Assembly (NCBI RefSeq): GCF_009362785.1
Contig: NZ_WHNQ01000009.1
Coordinates: forward strand, 1-64,000
Source: Paraburkholderia atlantica
Lineage (GTDB): Bacteria > Pseudomonadota > Gammaproteobacteria > Burkholderiales > Burkholderiaceae
Direction: 5' to 3'
DNA: 64,000 nt
Part shown: in pieces, positions 1 to 8,320 of the stretch
Position numbering within the stretch: the first letter of the stretch is position 1
Layout of the letters: the number at the start of each line of letters is the position of its first letter
Translations under genes and position numbers: made by a program
Notes under the pieces: generated by a model
What the model was told of the DNA's origin: nothing
Database searches by the model: none
Seen by the model: only the letters and a program-made list of their open reading frames with translations

Positions 1-690
1 GTCGGCGACAGCTTCCGGCCGAACCCGGCCTCCGCCGTGCACGCGTTCTGTCATGCGATCCCGGACCGCTGGCATCAGATGAGCGTGGTGCTGTCGGCGG
101 CGAGCTGTTTGCGCTGGGTCTGCAAGCTCACGTCGACCGACGAGCCGACGCTGCTCGCCGAAATCGAGGCGCTGCCCGCCGAAGCCTTGACCAGCGCGCC
201 GCTCTTTTTGCCGTATCTGTCGGGCGAGCGCACGCCGCACAACGACCCCTACGCGCAAGGCGTGTTCTTCGGCATGACTCACGCGACCGACCGCGCGCTG
301 CTCGGCTACGCGGTGCTCGAAGGCGTGACGCTCGCGCTGACCGACGGCCTCGACGCGCTGCGCGCGGCCGGCACCGAAGCGAAGGTGCTGTCGCTGCTCG
401 GCGGCGGCGCACGCAGCGATTACTGGGCCCAGTTGCTCGCCGATGCGCTCGACACCGTCACCGTCAAGCATGGCGGCGGCGAGACCGGCGCGGCGCTCGG
501 CGCGGCGCGTCTCGGCTGGCTCGCGGCAGGCGGCGAGCCGGCCACCGTGCTGACCAAGCCGCCCGTCGAAAAGGAGTTCACGCCGAATCCGCGCCGCCAC
601 GCGGAATTGCGCACGCGCCTCGAAGCGTATCGCGCGCTGTATCGCCACGTACGGCCGCTGTTCGATCCCGCCCGCGCCCCGCTCGCCTGA
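1..690 (+). CDS. xylB: xylulokinase, FGGY family (3' part only)
   Basis: The reading frame is open from the first base of the window, so the N-terminal half lies upstream. The visible 229 residues are the C-terminal domain of an FGGY carbohydrate kinase: LPYLSGERTPH, followed by the glycine-rich LSLLGGGARSDYW segment that helps form the nucleotide site, then a GAALGAARLG helix. FGGY kinases phosphorylate a pentulose or related sugar with ATP in the cytoplasm. Its place beside a SorC regulator and a polyol transporter operon points to D-xylulose or a ketose made from an alditol. A second, full-length paralogue lies at 17466-18932. The exact substrate is inferred. Confidence 0.85.
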   Translation, partial: VGDSFRPNPASAVHAFCHAIPDRWHQMSVVLSAASCLRWVCKLTSTDEPTLLAEIEALPAEALTSAPLFLPYLSGERTPHNDPYAQGVFFGMTHATDRALLGYAVLEGVTLALTDGLDALRAAGTEAKVLSLLGGGARSDYWAQLLADALDTVTVKHGGGETGAALGAARLGWLAAGGEPATVLTKPPVEKEFTPNPRRHAELRTRLEAYRALYRHVRPLFDPARAPLA

Positions 691-767
691 GCGTCATCCG
701 CGGCCGGCCTGCGCGACAGACGCGCCGCCGGCCGCTATCATCGGCACACTTCAAGCGAAATCTCATC

Positions 768-1715
768 GTGCCCAGGTCCACAGAAAAACTCGATCTCGCC
801 ACGCGCGCCGCGTGGCTTTACTACATCGCGGGCAATACCCAGAACGAAATCGCCGAGAAGCTGCAGGTGTCGCGGCCGGTCGCGCAGCGGCTCGTCGCAT
901 TCGCGGTCGAAAAGAACCTGATCCGCGTGCGGGTCGATCACAAGCTCGCCGATTGTCTGTCGCTCGCCGATCAGTTGTCGAAGCGCTACGGCCTCAGCAT
1001 GTGCGAGGTCGTGCCGATCGACGGCGATACCTCCGAGGAACTCGACCGCAAGCTCGCGGTGGCCGGCGCGCAGGTGATGGAGCGTTATCTGACCGCGGAA
1101 AAGCCGATGGTCGTCGCGGTCAGCAGTGGCCGCACGCTGAAGGCCGCGGTCGATCAGATCGCGCAGCTAGACCGTCCGCAGCACCGGTTGGTATCGATGG
1201 TCGGCGCGATCGCGCAGGACGGCTCCTCGAACCGCTACGACGTCGCACTGCACATTTCTGAAAAGACCGGTGGCAAGTATTTTCTGTTGCCGGCTCCGCT
1301 GCTCGCCGACAGTGAGGCCGAGCGCGCGCAGTGGTGCAATCACCGGCTTTATCGGATCGTCGAGTCGCTGTCCGCGCAGGCGGATGTGGCATTCGTCGGC
1401 ATCGGCAACATCGGCATGACCTGTCCGTTGCACGAGGACGGTTTCATCACGGAAGGCGAGGTGAAGGAACTGATGCACAACGGCGCGGTCGCCGAAATGC
1501 TGGGCCTGCCGATCGATGCGGCCGGCGCGTCCGTCGAATCGCCGACCGGCCGGCGCGTGACGAGCATCGCGCTCGACGCGCCGCCGCGCCGGCCGACTAT
1601 TGGGTTTGCGGGCGGACAGCGCAAGCGTGAGGCGTTGATTGCTGTGCTTAAAGGTGGGTGGTTGTCGGGGCTGGTGACGGATGAGTTGTGTGCGCGGGCG
1701 GCGTTGGAGGCGTGA
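768..1715 (+). CDS. SorC/DeoR-family sugar-responsive transcriptional regulator
   Basis: This 315-residue protein starts at GTG, 77 bases after the kinase stop. Residues about 10-50 form a helix-turn-helix (NTQNEIAEKLQVSRPVAQRL), and the rest is the SorC-type sugar-binding domain with the typical AVSSGRTLKAAVDQ, VGIGNIGM and GFAGGQRKREA segments. Family members bind a phosphorylated sugar or polyol and repress or activate nearby catabolic genes. The genomic context suggests control of the polyol (smo-like) operon at 6410-12518, whose promoter region carries repeated palindromic elements. The effector molecule is not known. The start is fixed by the conserved N-terminal HTH. Confidence 0.88.
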   Translation: MPRSTEKLDLATRAAWLYYIAGNTQNEIAEKLQVSRPVAQRLVAFAVEKNLIRVRVDHKLADCLSLADQLSKRYGLSMCEVVPIDGDTSEELDRKLAVAGAQVMERYLTAEKPMVVAVSSGRTLKAAVDQIAQLDRPQHRLVSMVGAIAQDGSSNRYDVALHISEKTGGKYFLLPAPLLADSEAERAQWCNHRLYRIVESLSAQADVAFVGIGNIGMTCPLHEDGFITEGEVKELMHNGAVAEMLGLPIDAAGASVESPTGRRVTSIALDAPPRRPTIGFAGGQRKREALIAVLKGGWLSGLVTDELCARAALEA

Positions 1716-1856
1716 GTTTCGGATGCGTGGCGGTCGCGCTCTATCGCGTCAATGCCCGCAAGCACCTCTAGCGTTTGCCGGTCACACAAACGCCCCGCTC
1801 GATGATGGAAGCGTGACCGGAATGACGGACCGCCAAGCCGAATGTATCAAGAATTT

Positions 1857-2350
1857 TTAATTTCCACACCTATGAAAATCAATCTTTCCGCTATTTTTAT
1901 AAAAATCTGGCTTGCTCACCCATTTATATTCTCTTGTGTTGTTAGTGTAAAATCCGATCCAATTTAAAACGAGATCACGCTCACTCTTGATTTTTATATA
2001 ACCGATTCGCCTAATTCTGGAGAAATTATCCCAATCGAGACCCATACCACCTCGCCCCAGATCTAGCGGAGATTCGAAGTAGACGTTAATAATTTCATCC
2101 TCTTTAATATTTTCTTTCAAGACAGAGTTAATGACAATCTGATTTGAATTGATAGTAAATTCTGCCTGAAGATCACCATCCATCTTTATGCCCTCCAGAT
2201 TGTTGCAGTCGGCGACCATCTCCCTTTTAGCTTACCGGCGGAATCGAGTGATTTTGAGTAAAAAGTCACCTCCCGGGCTGCGCAACAAGGACCCAAAAAG
2301 GCAATTACCCAAGAAGACACAAAGGAGAAAAAAAGCAATTTTTTTATCAT
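1857..2350 (-). pseudogene. secreted protein of unknown function, disrupted by a one-base frameshift
   Basis: Reading on the minus strand from ATG at 2350, a signal-peptide-like stretch (MIKKLLFFSFVSSW, then a hydrophobic run and CCAAREV) continues to KLKG, then falls out of frame at the GGG at 2224-2222. In the adjacent frame a 120-codon run continues from 2219 to the stop at 1857 and has no useful ribosome site of its own. Adding one G to the GGG run joins the two as KLKGEMVADCNN, giving a single secreted protein of about 164 residues. The gene is AT-rich. I recognise no family. Position in the row suggests a further immunity-like gene, but this is inference. A sequencing error in the G run is an alternative. 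Confidence 0.6.
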
Positions 2351-2397
2351 TTTAATAAGGTGCTAACGCAGCCGCCCGCGATGTAAAGCCGTGACAT

Positions 2398-2799
2398 CTA
2401 AGTCCCGCCCATTTCGTCCGAAATCATTTCAAGCTCGCTTGCCCTATCAAACACCGAACGCAACATGAAATCGAGGCTCGTTCCCCGCGTAGTACCGAAA
2501 GAACCTGACACATGTTCGGCGAGAAAATTATAGTTGTCATCACGCCACGTGATTCATTCGTGCTGCACCTTGTCCAAATATGTTTTATCCTCGGGTGCGA
2601 GTTTTTGGACTACATTCGCATAAGCGATATTCAGTCACTTCTTTTGCACCGCAGCGGCGACGCAATCAGTTTGTGCATCACTATTGGATGCTACTTTTTT
2701 AGTGCATCGTTCAAATTGCGGTGAATAAGTTCGCTCTGCCGCATTGACGACAGATAATAGCATCATCACACAAATGCAGAAGATTTTTAAATTTTGCAT
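2398..2799 (-). pseudogene. LprI/DUF1311 lysozyme-inhibitor-like protein with two in-frame TGA codons
   Basis: From ATG at 2799 the frame gives a signal peptide (MQNLKIFCICVMMLLSVVNA), then QFERC...DCVAAAVQKK, stop, LNIAYANVVQKLAPEDKTYL, DKVQHE, stop, ITWRDDNYNF...SGSF...FDRASELE, ending at TAG at 2398. This is the LprI/DUF1311 pattern: Cys, Asp-Cys, Leu-Asn-x-x-Tyr, Gln-x-x-Trp-x-x-x-Arg-Asp and a late Arg-x-x-Glu-Leu. The first TGA fits a former CGA (Arg before LN). The second sits exactly where the family has Trp (TGG). LprI-type proteins are periplasmic inhibitors of lysozyme-like enzymes, so this was plausibly immunity to a lysozyme-like toxin. As it stands it should give only a 54-residue fragment. 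Confidence 0.72.
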
Positions 2800-2812
2800 A
2801 TATCATCAATCT

Positions 2813-3079
2813 TCATGCTTGATGGAAATGAATATATCTCAGAGTTGATTCGTTGACGGCATAAATTCCACGATTAGCCGAATAATCATAAGATGACTGA
2901 ATTCCATCCGATATTCCCCCTTGAAATTGGATGCCCACTGGTGCAGCAATTGACGCCCGCTCTTTGGCGGCCGCATATTGTGCGTCGTCCACAGTGCCAA
3001 CGCCGCTTTTTACAAATGCCGCAATTGCACCCCTAGCCTTGTTGATAAAATACTCTCAGAGGACGCTATTAGAAAGCAC
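2813..3079 (-). pseudogene. remnant of an unidentified coding sequence (C-terminal part)
   Basis: The open run from 3055 to a TGA at 2815-2813 encodes 80 residues, including NKARGAIAAFVKSG, DDAQYAAAKERASIAAPVG and YDYSANRGIYAVNESTL. It has no upstream start codon. Reading back across one TGA (3058-3056) continues the same frame into VLSNSVL, so a CGA-to-TGA change is the simplest explanation. The frame ends 13 bases before the LprI-like pseudogene. I do not recognise the sequence. An abandoned toxin tail followed by its former immunity gene is one reading, and a decayed secreted protein is another. Composition is AT-richer than the flanking core genes. Confidence 0.4.
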
Positions 3080-3088
3080 TCCAGCTAG

Positions 3089-3550
3089 TTAGTTGGTGCT
3101 CGGCACGTATTTTTCCCCGTCAAAAAAGTAACGCTTACGAACGCTCTCCTCGGCAGTTCCGAAATCGACGTAAATGCCAACAAGGCCTCCGCGTGACTTC
3201 CCAGCAATCGCCACACTATAGCCACCAGTCGAAAGCATGAGTGACGGATTGCCTGTTGACGGTCTTTTCACTAGCCATATGGGACCTAGTGCCGCCCCCC
3301 ATCCACAAGCCTCACTAGTCGTGACAAACCATGTAGATACCGAACTACCCGATGACAGCGGAATTTTTTTCCCTTGCAGTTTACAATTCAGCGACCTATA
3401 GGGTCTGAAGGAGATGTCTGATTCGATGGCTGAGCGAATTACTTCTGGGACCGGTCCAAGGTCTTGACTCTCCACGGATACAAGAGGTTCGGAAGCGGAT
3501 GCAAAACAGGTTGCACAGACCATCGCAAGAATTATCAGCATTGCTTTCAT
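3089..3550 (-). CDS. secreted immunity-like protein coupled to the effector gene
   Basis: This 153-residue protein has a clear Sec signal peptide (MKAMLIILAMVCATCFASA) and should be periplasmic. Its start codon overlaps the effector stop in an ATGA, so the two are translated together. The mature part has two Cys (in LNCKLQG and SEACGWG) and no family that I recognise. Effectors acting on the cell wall are normally encoded with a periplasmic immunity protein that protects the producer and its sisters. Location, signal peptide and coupling all fit that role, but no inhibitor fold can be read from the sequence. The low GC matches the 3' end of the effector gene. Confidence 0.7.
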   Translation of the reverse strand: MKAMLIILAMVCATCFASASEPLVSVESQDLGPVPEVIRSAIESDISFRPYRSLNCKLQGKKIPLSSGSSVSTWFVTTSEACGWGAALGPIWLVKRPSTGNPSLMLSTGGYSVAIAGKSRGGLVGIYVDFGTAEESVRKRYFFDGEKYVPSTN

Positions 3551-6042
3551 TGGCTACCCCAGTCCACCACGTTAGAACATATGTTATTCAAGATAAGATC
3601 AAATACTGGCATAACCTTGGCCTCCGAAATTTCCTTTCCGCCATAAGCCAGACTGGGGCCATCATGGTGATACGCGTATGTCATCACAAAAACATTTCTC
3701 TCAATGGCCCCGCCAGTAATCGCAAGTCGCTTATTTTCCAAATAATGCCTCACCATCGCATCGGCACCTTGTTCTGCATCGAAACGCTGACTATTTGTAT
3801 CGATTCCATACGAGCTTGCTGTTTGGTCAACAAATTGACCCAAACCTGAAGCGGAAGTCGTTCCCGCGGCGGCATCTGGATTGAAGCCAGATTCGTGACG
3901 AGTCATTGCCAAAATCATCGCAATATCGTCCCTGCTCAAGTGATACTGACGACCTTTTTGAACCAAAAGATTTATGACCTTAATTTGAGAGATTTTTGAC
4001 GCATCGCCGCCCCTTCGGCTATTACCGGCAATTCGACCCGGCGAGGTATCAATTGGGAGTCGATAGTGACTCCAACTCACGATTTGACTATCTTTATACG
4101 CGGGCGCCGGGTGAGGCACCCAAATCGCATCATAGTTGATACAACCACATGATTGCGTATTGATAAAATTCCCCACCAACCCAATCGGATTGATGTGATA
4201 CACATCCGATCCGGGGAAGCCGGGCACGCCCGCGGCCACCTCGTCCCACCACACAAGCTTCGCGATGCGCTTCTTCTCCTCCTCATGCTCGGGCCTGTGC
4301 CCGGTGCGCTGCTCGATGGCACGGACAAGCGCCTGCCACTTCGCCGGATTGGCCCATTCACTTTCGTGTTTCGCGATGAGACGCGATGCGCGAAACGCGG
4401 CCCATGGAAATCCGGAATGCTGGGGGCTTGATCCCGCGCTGCAAAGCTCGTCTGCCGCGTAAAGACCGTCACCGCCCGGATACAGGACGCGGTAGATTGC
4501 GGCCATCAGTGGGCTTAGCTTGCCAAGTGAACCCGCATCGGATACATCGATGCCGAGTGCATAGTCCACATAGTCGCCCGTGTTTGCAAAAATGGTGTGC
4601 GTCGGATCATGGTCCTCGTCGTGACACTCGAAGTCGATCCAGCTTTGCGAAAACTCCCGCGTCACGCGACCGCCCTCGAAGCTCTGCTCACGTACCCATC
4701 CGCGAATAGAGTTGCCTCGCACATCCGCGCTGTCTACCTTCCACCAGCGCCGTTTCGTCCCGTCGCTACCGGGGTCTTTTTCCATGAACCTGTGACCGTC
4801 ATCCTGCGGCAGCGCGGCAAATCGATAAGCCTGGACCACATCGGTCTGTTTCGGGTCCTTGCCGGATTGCCCATTGGCATGGTCATGGTAGAGGGTCGTT
4901 CCACGCTCCACGCGCAGAATGGTGGGCTCCGGTGGCAGGCCCAGCTCGCTCCACCGGTCCTCGTGCGCACAGTTGGCCCGAACCCAGTCACGTCCGGACT
5001 TGATGAACCGCCTGATGCCCCCGTCGCAGAACACCTCGATGTGCGCCATCCGCGTTCCGCTCGTACACGCGTTCAGCGAGTCATAGCGGCCAGGGTGCCC
5101 GATCAGGTCACCGGCCTTGACGGGAAATCCACCGGCTGTCCCCTGCGGATCGCCCGCGCTCCACGTCCGGTTCGTCGTGACAATCACCCGGTCGAACATC
5201 GAATCCGGAATGCCCTCTTTCACGACCGGCCCGCCATTCTGCGCGCCCAGGCAAATCCATCCGTCCACCGCCGCGGACGTTGCGACATAGCCGCCCGCCT
5301 CGGGCGCATACAGCGTTGCTCCGTGCAGCTCCGTTAGCTGGCCCCACGTTGCACCATGCACCGTTTCAGTCTTGCCGATGCTGACACTTGCTCCCTGCGG
5401 CAGGATGCCAACGATGGAGCCGTTCGGCGTCCTGCGCACAGGCAGACCCACCTGTGACGGATCCGCAATCTGCCCACTGCGACCCGGCCGCGGCCTGTCC
5501 TGCGCAAACTGCGTCACCTGCCACTGCCGCGACCAGTACGCCGGTTTCTGCCGCTTCGGGAAATTGTCATAGTCAGCGTTGGACATCAGGTGCATGTACA
5601 GGCTGTAGAACGTCAGCTGCGTGCCGCGCGGAAACTCCATGTCGTGCCGCACCAGGGCAAAGCCCGTGCTGTACGGAGCCTGAAGCGGCACGTTACTGCC
5701 GTCCACGCTTGCTTCGCTGACCGGATAGTCCTGGTTGGCGCGATACGCGATCAGCACACCATCCGCGATGCAGCGTAGTCCGGCGTCGAGGTCGAGCGCC
5801 TGTCCCGCGCCCGCCTCGGTGATGTGGATGCCGCCGTGCCACATGCCCTTGCGGCTGACGAGATACGCGCCGGACGACTCGTTCCCGGCGAGAAGCCGGT
5901 AGATGTCGTGCTCGTCGGTGAAACGGGTGGATGCACTGGCATTGCCTTGCGCCTTGCGCAGAAACGGAAAGGCAAAGGCCAGTTGCTTGAGGGCGGGAGG
6001 TTGCGGCGTCTGTGGGCGATGAGGTGCTGGATTGTTCGTCAT
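3547..6042 (-). CDS. multidomain peptidoglycan-targeting effector with C-terminal lytic transglycosylase-like domain
   Basis: The chosen ATG at 6042 lies 11 bases after AGGAG and gives 831 residues; a GTG at 6075 would add 11. The first third resembles a LytM/M23 module (WHGGIH near 68-73, YMHL near 149-152, HIEVF near 334-338) with an SH3-like insert near 200-270; the usual His-x-x-x-Asp is altered. A second SH3-like stretch follows, then a middle region with AKHESEW and PIGLVGNF. Residues about 700-790 match lytic transglycosylases: MTRHESGFNP with the likely catalytic Glu near 717, then SASGLGQF. No signal peptide is present, which fits delivery by a contractile secretion system. No VgrG or PAAR gene is nearby. 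Effector status is inferred from domains plus the coupled secreted neighbour. Confidence 0.75.
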   Translation of the reverse strand: MTNNPAPHRPQTPQPPALKQLAFAFPFLRKAQGNASASTRFTDEHDIYRLLAGNESSGAYLVSRKGMWHGGIHITEAGAGQALDLDAGLRCIADGVLIAYRANQDYPVSEASVDGSNVPLQAPYSTGFALVRHDMEFPRGTQLTFYSLYMHLMSNADYDNFPKRQKPAYWSRQWQVTQFAQDRPRPGRSGQIADPSQVGLPVRRTPNGSIVGILPQGASVSIGKTETVHGATWGQLTELHGATLYAPEAGGYVATSAAVDGWICLGAQNGGPVVKEGIPDSMFDRVIVTTNRTWSAGDPQGTAGGFPVKAGDLIGHPGRYDSLNACTSGTRMAHIEVFCDGGIRRFIKSGRDWVRANCAHEDRWSELGLPPEPTILRVERGTTLYHDHANGQSGKDPKQTDVVQAYRFAALPQDDGHRFMEKDPGSDGTKRRWWKVDSADVRGNSIRGWVREQSFEGGRVTREFSQSWIDFECHDEDHDPTHTIFANTGDYVDYALGIDVSDAGSLGKLSPLMAAIYRVLYPGGDGLYAADELCSAGSSPQHSGFPWAAFRASRLIAKHESEWANPAKWQALVRAIEQRTGHRPEHEEEKKRIAKLVWWDEVAAGVPGFPGSDVYHINPIGLVGNFINTQSCGCINYDAIWVPHPAPAYKDSQIVSWSHYRLPIDTSPGRIAGNSRRGGDASKISQIKVINLLVQKGRQYHLSRDDIAMILAMTRHESGFNPDAAAGTTSASGLGQFVDQTASSYGIDTNSQRFDAEQGADAMVRHYLENKRLAITGGAIERNVFVMTYAYHHDGPSLAYGGKEISEAKVMPVFDLILNNICSNVVDWGSQ

Positions 6043-6123
6043 TGGCTCGGTGCACTCCTGAAAGGATTCGGGCACACCACACTATGACGGGCCGGCTGAC
6101 AGCGTCGATTAGCCAAACTCTGA

Positions 6124-6144
6124 AATTGTTCGAACAATTGTCAA
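6124..6144. promoter_or_regulatory. perfect 16-bp palindrome with an adjoining -35-like hexamer upstream of the effector
   Basis: AATTGTTCGAACAATT at 6124-6139 is a perfect palindrome. On the minus strand it overlaps a TTGACA hexamer (6144-6139) about 100 bases upstream of the effector start. No convincing -10 follows at the right spacing. The rest of 6043-6379 holds no gene I can support. A repressor site over the effector promoter is a reasonable guess only. Confidence 0.35.
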
Positions 6145-6379
6145 GCGGAGAAGTTCGCTTGAGGTTCGCCAAGTTCACACAACTGTTCGTAAATAGGACC
6201 GCTATGGACGATTCGGCGGCCAATACGGGGCCGCAGCAACTGCTATCGCTGATCGACAGTCAGACCGCACGGTGGCACAACATCAGATAATTCCAATGTG
6301 ACACAGCAAGGATGCACGGACGTGCACGGACATATATGGCACACGCCTATAGCGCACGCCGACCATCGCAATCGCGAAG

Positions 6380-6399
6380 AGCGGCGCCCACGCGCCGCT
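6380..6399 (-). terminator. hairpin 3' of the polyol transporter operon
   Basis: AGCGGCGC, a CCAC loop, then GCGCCGCT form an 8-bp GC-rich stem starting 11 bases beyond the smoK stop. The T-run following the stem is better on the plus strand (CTTTTCC) than on the minus strand (CTCTTCG), so efficiency for the operon is uncertain. Confidence 0.5.
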
Positions 6400-6409
6400 T
6401 TTCCATTCA

Positions 6410-7519
<1,110 letters not shown>

Positions 7520-7606
7520 GATGTGTCTCCGTGTAATGCTGTTCGATGCTGCTCGTCACTTCATTCTGCTACCTGATGCCGTGTCGTGTCGCGTTCGTTC
7601 GCGCTC

Positions 7607-8320
7607 TCATCGCGCCGCGGCCGTCGCGGACAGTGTCCATTGCGCGACGAGGTCGGGCAACTGCCGCATGTCGTCGAACACGTGACGCGCGCCCGCCGCG
7701 CGCAGACGGTCGATCTGCGCATCGCTCGCATGACCGCCGCCGATGAACCCCAGCACCGCCATGCCCGCCGTGGCCGCCGCCGTGACACCCGTCACGCTGT
7801 CCTCGACGACGAGGCACGCGGCGGGCGCAATCCCGAAGCCTTGCGCCGCCGCCAGATACACGTCCGGTGCAGGCTTCGGATTCGGCACCGCGTCGGCGCA
7901 GAACAGCCGCTCGCCGAAGAAACGCTTCAGGCCCGTGCGCGCCAGCACCGTCTCGACGTACGGCCGGAAGCTATTGCTCGCGCAGCCTTTGACGAGCGGC
8001 ACCTGGGTCAGTGCCATCTCGATGCCGTCGACCGCGGGCGCCTCGATCGCCGCCGCTTCGACCGCGCGGCGGATCGCGTCGATATCGTCGACGCCGAGTT
8101 GCTGCCCGAGCTGCGTCGCGGTGTCCTGCAACACGCGCTCGATGCGCAGCCCGAGCAGCGGCAGCACGACCGGCTCGACGTCGACGCCGGGCCAGCGCGC
8201 CTCGAGTTCTCGCACCAGCATACGCGCAGCCACCGCTTCGCTGTCGATCAGCACGCCGTCGCAATCGCAGATCAACGCATATCGCGCGATGCCCGGACCC
8301 GCCGTCGGGTCCGCCATCAC
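7607..8320 (-). CDS. HAD-superfamily sugar-phosphatase-like hydrolase
   Basis: The 237-residue protein has the full HAD set: DCDGVLIDSE with the nucleophile Asp near residue 19, CASNS, KPAPDVY with the motif III Lys, and VVEDS. It belongs to the subfamily IA phosphatases that act on small phosphorylated sugars. Its ATG overlaps the stop of the permease gene (ATGA at 8317-8320), so it is coupled to the transporter. A role in clearing a misphosphorylated polyol or ketose is inferred from context, and the substrate is unknown. The gap to smoK is 87 bases. Confidence 0.82.
   Translation of the reverse strand: MMADPTAGPGIARYALICDCDGVLIDSEAVAARMLVRELEARWPGVDVEPVVLPLLGLRIERVLQDTATQLGQQLGVDDIDAIRRAVEAAAIEAPAVDGIEMALTQVPLVKGCASNSFRPYVETVLARTGLKRFFGERLFCADAVPNPKPAPDVYLAAAQGFGIAPAACLVVEDSVTGVTAAATAGMAVLGFIGGGHASDAQIDRLRAAGARHVFDDMRQLPDLVAQWTLSATAAAR

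Noticed and set aside
2512..2724. Plus-strand open frame of 70 codons
   Set aside because: It lies antisense to the LprI-like pseudogene, which explains the region better, and has no ribosome site.
2398..3058. TGA read as an amino acid (recoding) in the immunity-like row
   Set aside because: All three internal stops are TGA, but neighbouring genes use TGA as a normal stop and no recoding element was seen; decay is simpler.
5693..6223. Minus-strand open frame upstream of and over the effector start
   Set aside because: It overlaps the effector in another frame, has no recognisable domain and crosses the promoter region.
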